A stretch of DNA of 64,000 bases from positions 1-64,000 of the forward strand of contig NZ_KK211338.1 of the NCBI RefSeq assembly GCF_000621745.1. Direction: 5' to 3'. The DNA is from Clostridium beijerinckii HUN142 (GTDB taxonomy: Bacteria; Bacillota; Clostridia; Clostridiales; Clostridiaceae). The notes under the pieces are model-generated. The model made no database searches. It was not told where the DNA came from and was given only the letters and a program-made list of their open reading frames with translations. Positions 25,832 through 34,089 of this stretch are shown in pieces. The position numbers were made by a program, and so were the translations under genes. How positions within the stretch are numbered: position 1 is the first letter of the stretch; every line of letters starts with the position of its first letter.

Positions 25832-26788
25832 ATGGATTATGTATTAGCAATGGTAATTTCACTCATAACTACATTAATTACCATGCCATTTCTTATGAAA
25901 CTAGCTAACAAATTACATTTCACGGATAAGCCCAGCAAAAGAAAACAACATAAAGTGCCAACGCCATTGTGTGGAGGTTTAGCATTGTATTTTGGTTTTT
26001 TTGTTTCGTATTTTATATTCCCAAGGGATGATATGAAGCTGCTGCAGCAAGTAACTGTTTTTGTTGCAGCAACAATGATAATAATAATTGGTTTAATAGA
26101 TGACTGGTATAAGACTAAAGGAAAAGAATTTGCTATATTTCCAAGATTAGTGATTCAGCTATTATCTGCAATTTTAGTGTTTAAGGCAGGAATTTTTTTT
26201 GGTGGATTTACTAATCCTTTTACAGGTACCTATATAGAATTAAATCCGACAATTCAATTTATTCTTACGATAACATGGATATTTGGAGTTACAACTGTAA
26301 TTAATTGGTCTGATGGTATGGATGGATTGGCAGGTGGGTTATCTCTTATATCTGCAATAACATTTTTCTTAGCGGCAATTATATTAGATCAAAGTGATTC
26401 CGCATTAGTATCTATAATGTTAGTTGGAACAATTTTGGGATTTCTGTATTATAATAAATTCCCAGCAAAAGTTTTTATGGGGGATTCTGGAGCTAATTTT
26501 TTAGGATTTATTTTAAGCATAACAGCATTGGAGGGTGCATTTAAACAGGCAACTATTTTAAGTCTATTTATACCAATACTTGCTTTAGCAGTACCTATAT
26601 TTGATAATTTATTTGTTATTATTAAGAGATTCTTAGAAGGAAAGCCAGTGTATCAAGCAGATAGAAGCCAAATACATTTTAGATTGGAGAAAAGGGGGCT
26701 TACTACTGTACAAGTCGTAAATTACATAATGTTAATAAGTTTATCTTTTAGTGCGGTTTCTATAATATTGTTGTTGATTAAAAGATAG
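25832..26788 (+). CDS. TagO/WecA-like undecaprenyl-phosphate sugar-1-phosphate transferase
   Basis: A 318-aa membrane enzyme with ~10 helices, family PNPT (MraY/WecA/TagO). It transfers a HexNAc-1-phosphate from the UDP-sugar to undecaprenyl phosphate, starting wall teichoic acid or other wall polymers. Conserved loops are visible: KRKQHKVPTPLCGGLA near residue 35, GLIDDWY with the Mg-binding DD near 89, NWSDGMDGLAGG near 151, FMGDSGANFLGF near 211, and the HxR-type loop SQIHFRLEKRG near 274. Length fits TagO rather than longer MraY. The start has AAGGAGTAGG. No wall-polymer genes are adjacent, so the polymer served is unknown. Confidence 0.88.
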   Translation: MDYVLAMVISLITTLITMPFLMKLANKLHFTDKPSKRKQHKVPTPLCGGLALYFGFFVSYFIFPRDDMKLLQQVTVFVAATMIIIIGLIDDWYKTKGKEFAIFPRLVIQLLSAILVFKAGIFFGGFTNPFTGTYIELNPTIQFILTITWIFGVTTVINWSDGMDGLAGGLSLISAITFFLAAIILDQSDSALVSIMLVGTILGFLYYNKFPAKVFMGDSGANFLGFILSITALEGAFKQATILSLFIPILALAVPIFDNLFVIIKRFLEGKPVYQADRSQIHFRLEKRGLTTVQVVNYIMLISLSFSAVSIILLLIKR

Positions 26789-26848
26789 AGTTAGTATAGT
26801 TAGACGTTTTATATTTTAAGTGTATTATTTAAAGTTAAGAATGAAACA

Positions 26849-26877
26849 TTTACAAACAAGATATTATAATATATAAT
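26849..26877 (+). promoter_or_regulatory. SigA-type promoter of the S-box leader
   Basis: TTTACA at 26849-26854, 17 bp, TATAAT at 26872-26877. Transcription would start about 26884, just before the aptamer. Confidence 0.7.
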
Positions 26878-26892
26878 TAGAGGATATATGAA

Positions 26893-27048
26893 CTTATCAA
26901 GAGTGGTGGAGGGACTGGCCCGAAGAAGCCCAGCAACCGGTATATTTTAAAGATATATTTGGTGCTAAATCCTGCAGTGTAAGAGCTGGTAGATAAGGTA
27001 TTGAAAGAGCATTTAAGCCTAAAGGAATACCTTTAGGCTTTTTTTGTT
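26893..27048 (+). promoter_or_regulatory. SAM-I (S-box) riboswitch with terminator
   Basis: P1 pairs CTTATC (26893-26898) with GATAAG (26992-26997). The conserved core is present: TCAAGAG, GGAGGGA, CTGGCCC, GAAGAAGCCC and GCAACC between 26897 and 26938. An 11-bp hairpin AAGCCTAAAGG (27015-27025) / CCTTTAGGCTT (27030-27040) with a long T-run is the expression platform. SAM binding should terminate transcription before the methionine synthase operon. Confidence 0.95.
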
Positions 27049-27308
27049 TTTTGGGAACTGCCCGCGAAGTCAAAGCGTTCACAAAGTATAATGAAAATAG
27101 TTTCATTTTCGTAGGAAATTATACTCAAGTCAAAGCTGTGGAGAACTTGTGAAGGTAGCAAAAATACATATCCTGAGAAGCAGATTTTGTTCTTAAAATA
27201 AATTCTACGAAAGAAAGATTATATAAATAGTTGTGAAGAGTAACAATGGATATTTATAGGACATACGGGATAATACTTAGAAATTAGCAATAAGGTGGTG
27301 AGTAATAT

Positions 27309-27992
27309 ATGGGGGATTTTAAACTGCAGATAAACAGAGATGAACTACTCAGGTATCTTGGATATAAAGGACAGGATATAGATGAAAATATTATAAATCT
27401 TATTGAGGAATGTAGAAAAGAAATCAAGAAGGTAATTAACCCAAGAGTTATATATGAATATAAGAATATAATACATCTTGATGAGGCTATAGAGGTTGTT
27501 AATACAAGACTAATTTTATATGGGAAAGATATAAAAGATCATCTTAAGGATTCAAAAGAGTGCGTATTGATGGCAGTAACTTTAGGAAATGATGTAGAAA
27601 GAAAAACGAGATTATATGAAAAAATAAATCTAACAAAGGCACTTATATTAGATGCTTGCGCTACAACGGCAGTAGAGGAAGTATGCGATTATGTAGAAAG
27701 TATTGTTAGGGAAAAAGCTATATCAAATAATATGGATATAACTTTTAGGTATAGCCCAGGTTATGGAGATTTGCCGTTGGATGTTCAAAGTAGCTTTTTA
27801 AGAGCATTAGATGCCCAGAAAAAAATTGGACTTACAGTATCAGAAAATAATTTATTATTTCCTAGGAAATCTGTTACAGCAATAATAGGTATAATAAGTA
27901 GTGGAAGTAAAAAGAAAAAAAGGAGCTGCAAAAAATGTACTAGCTACGAAAATTGCAGTTTTAGAAGAGAGGGAGAAATTTGTGGGGATTAA
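27309..27992 (+). CDS. Methionine synthase reactivation-domain protein (stand-alone Met_synt_B12)
   Basis: A 227-aa protein matching the AdoMet-binding reactivation domain that is fused to MetH in E. coli. The diagnostic segment RYSPGYGDLPLDVQ lies near residues 154-167. This domain supplies SAM to restore methylcobalamin after oxidation of the cofactor. It is encoded separately and overlaps the MetH gene by 11 nt, so the two polypeptides probably act in trans as one enzyme. Unusual C-terminal tail: four cysteines spaced C-x2-C-x5-C-x8-C (CKKCTSYENCSFRREGEIC), suggesting a metal or Fe-S site that may deliver reductant. Controlled by the SAM riboswitch upstream. Confidence 0.9.
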   Translation: MGDFKLQINRDELLRYLGYKGQDIDENIINLIEECRKEIKKVINPRVIYEYKNIIHLDEAIEVVNTRLILYGKDIKDHLKDSKECVLMAVTLGNDVERKTRLYEKINLTKALILDACATTAVEEVCDYVESIVREKAISNNMDITFRYSPGYGDLPLDVQSSFLRALDAQKKIGLTVSENNLLFPRKSVTAIIGIISSGSKKKKRSCKKCTSYENCSFRREGEICGD

Positions 27993-30387
27993 GGAATATA
28001 TAAAAGATAACATATTAATATTTGATGGAGCAATGGGAACTATGCTTCAAAAGAAAGGATTGAAATTAGGCGAAAATCCTGAAATTTTGAATCTAAAAGA
28101 ACCATCCATAATAGAAGAAATTCATAAAGAATATATATCTAGTGGTGCTAATGTAATAACTACTAATACTTTTGGTGCTAATGAACTTAAACTAAAACTT
28201 TGTGATTTAATGGTTGAAGAAGCAATCGATTCAGCGGTCAATATTGCCAAAAGAGCTAAAGGAAATAGTGAAACATATATAGCTTTGGATGTAGGTCCTA
28301 TAGGAGAACTTTTAGAACCTATGGGCACTCTAAGTTTTGACAGAGCATATGAAATTTTTAGACGACAAATAATTCAAGGAGTTAAATCTGGTGCTGATAT
28401 AATTTTAATTGAAACTATGACAGATTTATATGAACTTAAGGCAGCAGTTCTTGCAGCAAAGGAAAATTCGAATTTACCAATATTTTGCACAATGACCTTT
28501 GAAGAAAATTTGAGAACATTTACTGGATGCACTCCAGAAGCTATGGTACTTGTATTGGAAGGATTGGGTGTAGATGCACTTGGAGTTAATTGCTCTTTGG
28601 GACCAAAGCAGCTAAAACCTATTGTTGAGGAAATATGCAGTTTAGCACATATTCCAGTAATGGTTCAACCCAATGCGGGTCTTCCAACACTATCGATAGG
28701 CGATGAAACAAAATATGATGTAACTAAAGAAGAATTTTCAGATACTTTATGCGGATTCATTGATCTAGGAGTAAGGGTAATAGGTGGGTGTTGTGGAACA
28801 ACCCCAGAATATATTAAGGAACTGAGTACAATAGTAAAAAATAAGAAACTTGTATCTAGTGAAAAAGAATATTATTCTGCAATTTGTACGCCATCAAAAG
28901 TAGTGAGAATAGATGGTGTTAGAATTATAGGTGAGCGAATTAATCCAACAGGTAAAAAGCTATTTAAAGAGGCATTGAAAAATGGAGATTTGGATTATAT
29001 ACTAAATCAAGCAGTTTACCAAATAGAAGCTGGAGCTCATATTCTAGATGTTAATGTTGGATTACCTGAAATTGACGAAGCAGATATGATGAGTAAAGTA
29101 ATAAAAGAGATTCAAGGGATAATTGACACACCACTTCAAATAGATTCGTCTGATCATAGAGCAATAGAGACTGGGCTTAGATATTACAATGGAAAGCCTA
29201 TTTTGAATTCTGTGAATGGAGAAGATGAAGTTTTAGATAGAATACTTCCTTTAGTAAAAAAATATGGAGCAAGTGTAGTAGGTCTGACTTTAGATGAAAG
29301 AGGTATTCCAGCAAAAGCAGAAGAAAGATTTGAAATTGCAGGAAAAATAATAAGTAAAGCAGCAGAATACGGAATAAGAAAAGAAGATGTATTTATAGAC
29401 TGTTTAGTTTTAACTGTTTCAGCTCAGCAGAAAGAAGTTCAAGAAACTTTAAAAGCTGTAAGAATGGTTAAAGAAAAATTAGGAGTTAAAACGGTACTTG
29501 GAGTTTCAAATATATCATTTGGTCTTCCTAATAGGGAATTAATTAATGAAACTTTCTTGGCGCTGGCTCTTGCTAATGGTTTGGATTTACCAATAATTAA
29601 CCCTAATGTAAGCGGAATGACTAGAGTTATTGATTCATATAATGTTTTATATAATTATGATAAAGGTGCTGAAAGTTATATTGATAATTATGCCAATGTA
29701 GAATTATCGACAGAAGTTACTATTAAAGGTAATGAACTAGCAAAGAATAATTCAGGTACAAATATAGTTCATGATTTAAAATATATTGTTGTTAAAGGCC
29801 TAAAAGAAGAGGCAAAACAAGCTACAGTAGAATTATTAAAAGAAAAAAAGGAGCTTGAAATAGTTAATGATTATTTAATTCCAGCATTAGATATGGTTGG
29901 AGAAAGATATGAAAAAGGAGAACTTTTTTTACCACAGCTAATTCAAGCTGCTGAAACAGTAAAAAATTCATTTAGCATTTTGAAGGAAGAAATAGCTAGA
30001 ACTAATTCCAAAACTATATCAAAAGGTAAGATAATTGTAGCTACAGTAAAAGGAGATATTCATGACATAGGTAAAAACATAGTAAAAGTTATCTTGGAGA
30101 ACTATGGCTATGAAATGATAGATCTAGGGAAAGATGTACCTATAAAGACTGTTGTGGAGGAAGCAAAAAAACATAATGTATCTCTAATTGGATTAAGTGC
30201 ACTTATGACAACAACACTTAAAAGTATGGAAGAAACAATAAAGGCACTAAGAGAAGATGGATACAATGGAAAAATATTTGTTGGTGGAGCAGTGGTTACA
30301 AAAGATACAGCTGAAAGAATAGGTGCCGACTTCTATGCCAAAGATGCAAAGGAATCAGTAGAAATTGCAAGAAGAGTACTTTCATAG
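27982..30387 (+). CDS. metH: Cobalamin-dependent methionine synthase lacking the reactivation domain
   Basis: About 801 aa from GTG at 27982 (ribosome site GAGGGAG); a longer in-frame reading to 27901 lies deep in the upstream gene. The order is homocysteine methyltransferase domain (FDGAMGTML near residue 13; zinc cysteines in GVNCSLG and GGCCGT), pterin-binding domain (GERINPTG near 318), cobalamin cap, and B12-binding Rossmann domain with GDIHDIGKNIV near 690, whose histidine ligates cobalt. It transfers the methyl group from methyltetrahydrofolate to homocysteine. The E. coli C-terminal reactivation domain is absent and supplied by the upstream gene. S-box control fits methionine biosynthesis. 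Confidence 0.95.
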   Translation: MGIKEYIKDNILIFDGAMGTMLQKKGLKLGENPEILNLKEPSIIEEIHKEYISSGANVITTNTFGANELKLKLCDLMVEEAIDSAVNIAKRAKGNSETYIALDVGPIGELLEPMGTLSFDRAYEIFRRQIIQGVKSGADIILIETMTDLYELKAAVLAAKENSNLPIFCTMTFEENLRTFTGCTPEAMVLVLEGLGVDALGVNCSLGPKQLKPIVEEICSLAHIPVMVQPNAGLPTLSIGDETKYDVTKEEFSDTLCGFIDLGVRVIGGCCGTTPEYIKELSTIVKNKKLVSSEKEYYSAICTPSKVVRIDGVRIIGERINPTGKKLFKEALKNGDLDYILNQAVYQIEAGAHILDVNVGLPEIDEADMMSKVIKEIQGIIDTPLQIDSSDHRAIETGLRYYNGKPILNSVNGEDEVLDRILPLVKKYGASVVGLTLDERGIPAKAEERFEIAGKIISKAAEYGIRKEDVFIDCLVLTVSAQQKEVQETLKAVRMVKEKLGVKTVLGVSNISFGLPNRELINETFLALALANGLDLPIINPNVSGMTRVIDSYNVLYNYDKGAESYIDNYANVELSTEVTIKGNELAKNNSGTNIVHDLKYIVVKGLKEEAKQATVELLKEKKELEIVNDYLIPALDMVGERYEKGELFLPQLIQAAETVKNSFSILKEEIARTNSKTISKGKIIVATVKGDIHDIGKNIVKVILENYGYEMIDLGKDVPIKTVVEEAKKHNVSLIGLSALMTTTLKSMEETIKALREDGYNGKIFVGGAVVTKDTAERIGADFYAKDAKESVEIARRVLS

Positions 30388-30416
30388 TAAATAATAAATT
30401 GAGAAACTAATATTTA

Positions 30417-30461
30417 AAAGGTTGTCCTATGCATTAAAAATGCATAGGACAACCTTTTTTT
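30417..30461. terminator. Strong terminator after metH
   Basis: A stem of ~18 bp (AAAGGTTGTCCTATGCAT at 30417-30434 with its complement ending at 30457), a short A-rich loop and TTTTTTT. Bidirectional use with the convergent hydrolase gene is likely. Confidence 0.92.
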
Positions 30462-30496
30462 ACGAGAAATTTATACTAAAGCTAAATTATAAAATA

Positions 30497-31300
30497 TTAT
30501 AATTCTATTATATCTAAATCATCAGGCATGTATATCTTTCCGCTGAATTCCTCTTTACCTTCATTTATGTACAATTCTTTTCTAATCTTTAGATTTTTAT
30601 CTTCTGTATGATATAAAATAACATTTTTAACATTTAGATCTTGTGCATTTTTACAAGCATCTTTTACAGTAGCATGATGCTTTTCATATGGTTTAAATAT
30701 TTCTTTTTGAGAATAAAGGCAAAATGCTTCGTGGAATAAATAATCTACATTGTTACAATGCTTCTTTACAGCTTCTCTATAAGGCTCGTCACCTAAAAAT
30801 GTTAAAGATTTACCGTTTTCCAATGTTGTTGTAAATCCATGTTGAAGATCTTTCGTGCTTTTTATATCAAAGAAAGTGGTTTGTCTATTTAATATAGTTG
30901 TTGTATAGTTATCTTCAATTTCATTAAATAATATTCTAGTATCAAATAATTTTAAAAATTTATTTTGAAGTACAAATGAAGAAATTGATTTTATAGCATC
31001 TATTGAAGTTTTGTGACAATAGATGTTGAAGTTTTCGGAGTATTTATCATTTAGTATACTTTGTGCTACAGCACGAATAACCCAAATGCTTCCTAGTATA
31101 TGATCATTATGATTATGAGATATAAACATGTTATGTATTTTATTAATTGGTATATTTAACTTTTCAAGATTTGATAGTATTGTATTACCACCACCTGCAT
31201 CTATAAGAAAGTGTTCTTCTTCGTTAGAGAAAGTAAAACATGTGTTATAGCATTTGGTGACCATTGCTGAACCAGTACCGAGAACATATATTTTTTCCAT
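30497..31300 (-). CDS. MBL-fold (RNase Z-like) metallohydrolase
   Basis: A 267-aa protein of the metallo-beta-lactamase fold. Zinc-binding HNHNDH lies near residues 61-66 (consensus HxHxDH), an aspartate in TFLGDEPY near 167, the histidine in YLFHEAF near 187, and a C-terminal ILYHTED motif near 231. Overall layout (GTGSAM start, LIDAGGG) is like RNase Z/ElaC phosphodiesterases, but it lacks an obvious exosite arm and is shorter than the 307-aa B. subtilis enzyme, so the substrate is uncertain: tRNA 3' processing or cyclic-nucleotide hydrolysis are the usual family roles. RBS AAGGAG. Monocistronic and convergent with metH. Confidence 0.82.
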   Translation of the reverse strand: MEKIYVLGTGSAMVTKCYNTCFTFSNEEEHFLIDAGGGNTILSNLEKLNIPINKIHNMFISHNHNDHILGSIWVIRAVAQSILNDKYSENFNIYCHKTSIDAIKSISSFVLQNKFLKLFDTRILFNEIEDNYTTTILNRQTTFFDIKSTKDLQHGFTTTLENGKSLTFLGDEPYREAVKKHCNNVDYLFHEAFCLYSQKEIFKPYEKHHATVKDACKNAQDLNVKNVILYHTEDKNLKIRKELYINEGKEEFSGKIYMPDDLDIIEL

Positions 31301-31501
31301 TTTAAATCTCCTTGTATAAATATAAAAATTTTAAAGATAATATGAGTAAAGATTACTAAATATTAAACTTAACATAGTTACAATTATAAAAGTTAAATGA
31401 AATAAATTCAATATCATCATAGCATTACATGAATTAGCTTAAGTTTCATATGGAAATAGAAATATATTTTGTCAAATGCATTTACTTATAATTAGACATG
31501 C

Positions 31502-31519
31502 TATATACTAGTGTATATA
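31502..31519. promoter_or_regulatory. Palindrome in the leader of the ECF S-component gene
   Basis: TATATAC-TAGT-GTATATA: 7-bp arms, 4-bp centre, about 10 bp after a TATAAT at 31487-31492 and 30 bp before the start. The position suits a repressor operator; a NiaR-type vitamin regulator is one candidate (inference). Confidence 0.4.
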
Positions 31520-31548
31520 CATATGACGCAAGAGGAGGAGAAAATATA

Positions 31549-32091
31549 ATGAATAATAAAATTAAACAAATGGTATATGCTGGCTTACTTACAGCATTAG
31601 CAATAATAATTCCTATTCAGTTTGGATTTTTAAGAATAGTTATTCCACCATACTTTACAGCGACATTAGCGGCTCATGTACCGATGATGTTATCAATGTT
31701 AATATCACCGTTTGTGGCAGCTGTAGTTGGTATAGGCTCTACAATTGGTTTCTTAATAGCAGGAACACCAGCGCCAGTAGTAGCAAGAGCAGCAACACAT
31801 ATAGTTGTAGGATATGTTGGTGCAATGATAATTATGAAAAATAAAAGCTATGTTAAGGCCATAGTAATAACAGCTCCAATTCATGGAATATTAGAGGCTT
31901 TAGTTACAATACCTTTTATAGGGTTTTCAGCTGCAGTTTATCCTGCATTAATAATTACTGTTGTCGGAGCGATACTACATCATTCAGCAGACAGTATAAT
32001 AGCATATGCAATAGTTAAGGCAATGGCAAAGGCAAGAAAGAAAAATATTTATAATGTCTTTGGGGAATTCAGGACTCAAAGAGCTTTATAA
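31549..32091 (+). CDS. ECF transporter S component, NiaX-like
   Basis: A 180-aa protein with ~6 membrane helices. The ATG at 31549 follows AGGAGGAG; an upstream in-frame ATG at 31498 overlaps the palindrome. It is a substrate-capture (S) subunit of an energy-coupling-factor vitamin transporter: LTALAIIIPIQFGFLRIVIPP near residue 15, AHVPMMLSMLISPFVAAVVGIG near 43, RAATHIVVGYVGA near 82. This segment order resembles the niacin-type NiaX subunits. No EcfA/EcfT genes are adjacent, so it would share a module encoded elsewhere (known for group II ECF systems). Substrate niacin is likely but unproven. Terminator at 32141. Confidence 0.75.
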   Translation: MNNKIKQMVYAGLLTALAIIIPIQFGFLRIVIPPYFTATLAAHVPMMLSMLISPFVAAVVGIGSTIGFLIAGTPAPVVARAATHIVVGYVGAMIIMKNKSYVKAIVITAPIHGILEALVTIPFIGFSAAVYPALIITVVGAILHHSADSIIAYAIVKAMAKARKKNIYNVFGEFRTQRAL

Positions 32092-32140
32092 GTATAATTA
32101 GTGCTCATAATTTATACAATATAATAGAATTGTCATATTG

Positions 32141-32181
32141 AAAGCTGAATGCAATATATTTAGATGCATTTAGCTTTTTTA
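32141..32181 (+). terminator. Terminator after the ECF gene
   Basis: AAAGCTGAATGCA (32141-32153) pairs with TGCATTTAGCTTT (32165-32177), followed by TTTATTAT. Confidence 0.85.
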
Positions 32182-32475
32182 TTATCTAGGAATGTATATT
32201 GAAGCCAAATCAGTGGGCAAATTATTAAAAGGCTGATTAAGAAGGTTATGTTTTATAAAGAAAATAAAAAATCAAGCATATTTGTCTGAAATTTTGTTTT
32301 TAAAATACATGGAAGGTTATAGAAAATAATAAAAAAAATATAGACAAAAATACTAAATATCATATAATAAGGATAGAATAAATTTAAAATTGTAAAATTG
32401 AGAACTATGTTAAATGTTATTTGGCTAAAAATCTTAAAAAACAATTTCAAATTAGAATAAGATGAGGTGAACATT
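32182..32475. other. AT-rich spacer before the DUF1292 gene
   Basis: No credible gene on either strand. A minus-strand open frame here is hydrophobic low-complexity without a ribosome site. Near 32390-32400 and 32343-32370 are AT-rich promoter-like hexamers, none convincing. Confidence 0.4.
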
Positions 32476-32721
32476 TTGGAAGAAAAAGAAATAATGTCGT
32501 TTAGAGATGAAGATGGAAATAAAGTTGATTTTGAAGCTATTGCAAAGATATATTTAGAGGAACAAGGATATTTATTACTATCACCAGTAGATGAAAAGTG
32601 TGATGATATGTTTGCATTTAGAATAGATATTAATGAGGAAGGTAATGAAGAATTAAATCTTGTGGAAGACGATAAGGAATTTGAAGAAATAAAGAAAGAG
32701 TATAAGAAATTATTGTATTAA
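32476..32721 (+). CDS. DUF1292 family small acidic protein
   Basis: An 81-aa acidic protein starting with TTG at 32476, six bases after the GAGGTGA ribosome site (32465-32471); a GTG at 32467 lies within that site. FRDEDGNKVDFEAIAKIYLEEQGYLLLSPVDE followed by FRIDINEEGNEELNLVEDD is the full DUF1292 pattern (YrzB family), an uncharacterised two-layer protein common in Firmicutes, often near ruvX and alaS. Those partners are not here. It lies 16 bp before another small acidic gene, so the two are probably cotranscribed. Confidence 0.8.
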   Translation: MEEKEIMSFRDEDGNKVDFEAIAKIYLEEQGYLLLSPVDEKCDDMFAFRIDINEEGNEELNLVEDDKEFEEIKKEYKKLLY

Positions 32722-32737
32722 ATAGGAGTGAAATTGA

Positions 32738-33136
32738 ATGAAGAGTTCAGAAATAATTGATTTTTTGGAAGATAATGACTTAGCAGAGGTTGAGGAGATA
32801 AAACACAAAAGCAATTATGTGATAATAAAGTTTTATTATGATTTTGATATGGAAGAAATAAGTGCTGCAAAAGCATACTCAACTGAAGAAAGTGATTTTG
32901 AGCCAGAAAGTGATGAGTGGTATAATGAATATTACATTCCTTACCTAAAAGATATTGCCGTAGATAATGTAGAGTCAATAATGGAAGAGATAACGGATGA
33001 GTTTGAACTAGAATCTAAATATAAAGAGTTCGGAATGGAAAATGGGAATAGTGGATATTTCAAGTTTATAGCAGCATTTTCTGAAGAATTAACAGATATA
33101 GAAATGGAAGATATTTTAAACGATTACTATGAGTAA
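32738..33136 (+). CDS. Conserved small acidic protein of unknown function
   Basis: A 132-aa, very acidic protein (runs such as EESDFEPESDEWYNEYY and TDIEMEDILNDYYE). It has no signal peptide, membrane segment or cysteine. The predicted mix of helix and beta strands (NYVIIKFYYDFD) suggests a small globular fold. I do not recognise a named family. AGGAGTG at 32724 gives a good start. It follows the DUF1292 gene by 16 bp and is itself followed by the 6S RNA promoter, 20 bp after the stop. Function unknown; operon partnership with DUF1292 is the only clue. Confidence 0.75.
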   Translation: MKSSEIIDFLEDNDLAEVEEIKHKSNYVIIKFYYDFDMEEISAAKAYSTEESDFEPESDEWYNEYYIPYLKDIAVDNVESIMEEITDEFELESKYKEFGMENGNSGYFKFIAAFSEELTDIEMEDILNDYYE

Positions 33137-33155
33137 AACTGGTATTAAAATACTA

Positions 33156-33183
33156 TTGAAAATATATTTGCTTATGATATAAT
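33156..33183 (+). promoter_or_regulatory. Promoter of the probable 6S RNA
   Basis: TTGAAA at 33156-33161, 16 bp, TATAAT at 33178-33183, predicting a transcription start around 33190, right at the CATAGATTTCCTGAG segment. Confidence 0.7.
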
Positions 33184-33189
33184 TAAATC

Positions 33190-33423
33190 ATAGATTTCCT
33201 GAGATGTGCGTAAAGCTTATGATATTCAACCTACATTACATTATCGGGATTTACAATATATTCATAAATGTCAGGCTTCATTAAAAGCACAGAATTGTGT
33301 CAGTAGAAGACAGAAGTGAATTGAGTTTAACCCACCTGCGAGGCGCAGGACTTGAATATATAGGTGAACGGCATGTTGGGAGCTATGATTGAATTCAACA
33401 CCTCTATTAGAGGTGTTTTTTTA
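33190..33423 (+). ncRNA. ssrS: Probable 6S RNA (SsrS)
   Basis: The ~200-nt non-coding transcript has its own SigA promoter and a strong terminator (AACACCTCT 33397-33405, AGAGGTGTT 33409-33417, T7). The 5' end TTTCCTGAGATGTGCGTAAAGC closely resembles the recalled 5' end of 6S RNA (CTGAGATGTTCGCAAGC in E. coli). It can pair with the 3' part: CATAG (33189) with CTATG (33382), and GATGTGC with GCATGTT near 33371, with a large internal region in between as expected for the open-promoter mimic. 6S binds SigA-RNA polymerase holoenzyme in slow growth. No competing coding frame. Confidence 0.72.
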
Positions 33424-33450
33424 TGTATAATAAAATATAAATAAAAAAGG

Positions 33451-33481
33451 GAATACCAAACTAATGTTTAGCTTGGTATTC
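33451..33481. terminator. Hairpin downstream of the Spo0E-like gene
   Basis: GAATACCAA (33451-33459) pairs with TTGGTATTC (33473-33481). On the minus strand the stem is followed by CCTTTTTTAT, so it probably ends the Spo0E-like transcript. Confidence 0.65.
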
Positions 33482-33572
33482 AGTTATATTAATATAAAAC
33501 TAAAGTTCTAATTAAATATTTTAGTTCTTATAAAGTAGTTATTTTTATATTTTATTTATTAAGTGTTATATT

Positions 33573-33785
33573 CTAAGCAGCTATGTTTTTTACAGATTTA
33601 GAGTTATGTTGCTTATAATATATTGAGATCAACTCTTTTTGATATAAGACAATGTACTTGTCCAAATTTTGAGATAAATCAACTATAAATGTTTTACTTG
33701 GTGAAAAAAACAATAATAATAAGTTAAGTAGGTTTTTCCTAAGTACAATATTACATTTTAGTTTAAAAATTACCCAAGTTTTCAT
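33573..33785 (-). CDS. Spo0E-like aspartyl-phosphate phosphatase
   Basis: A 70-aa protein with the Spo0E family signature: two helices separated by a turn, with DLSQNLDKYIVLYQKELI near residues 36-53 matching the SQxLDxxI motif. These proteins remove phosphate from Spo0A~P and delay sporulation (family knowledge). The ATG is preceded by AGAGGTG. The N-terminal helix (VLRKNLLNLLLLFF) is more hydrophobic than usual. Paired perfect 0A boxes lie ~200-240 bp upstream, between this gene and the divergent DUF896 gene, so Spo0A feedback is possible. A terminator follows at 33451. Confidence 0.7.
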   Translation of the reverse strand: MKTWVIFKLKCNIVLRKNLLNLLLLFFSPSKTFIVDLSQNLDKYIVLYQKELISIYYKQHNSKSVKNIAA

Positions 33786-33982
33786 ACTAACACCTCTTTT
33801 TATCAGACTTGGTTCTTGCTATATGATTATTATAAACAAGAAAAGAAAATTTGTAAAAATATTTCATAATACAATTAATGACAATAACTTGCAGAAATAT
33901 TGAATAAAACGGTTAATAATTTATTTTTCTAGTAGATTCATGCCTACATAGAACAAAATTGTATATATTTTACAGGTGAAGT

Positions 33983-34022
33983 GTTCGACAAACGATTACG
34001 AAGAACAATAAATAGTGTCGAA
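33983..34022. promoter_or_regulatory. Two perfect Spo0A boxes in inverted orientation
   Basis: TTCGACA at 33983-33989 and TGTCGAA at 34016-34022 are both exact matches to the 0A box (TGTCGAA), facing each other 33 bp apart in the divergent region between the Spo0E-like and DUF896-hprK genes. They lie ~70-105 bp before the DUF896 start. Confidence 0.6.
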
Positions 34023-34089
34023 AAAATTCGGGTTGATTATATTATTTTAAATGGTAAAATTATTGATATACGGATAGAAAGGATGAAAC

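Noticed and set aside
27901..27981. 27-codon N-terminal extension of MetH
   Set aside because: It is out-of-frame reading of the reactivation gene; GTG 27982 has GAGGGAG and starts at the domain boundary.
32253..32474. Minus-strand 73-codon hydrophobic frame
   Set aside because: Phe/Ile-rich low complexity in AT-rich spacer, no ribosome site, overlaps the DUF1292 upstream region.
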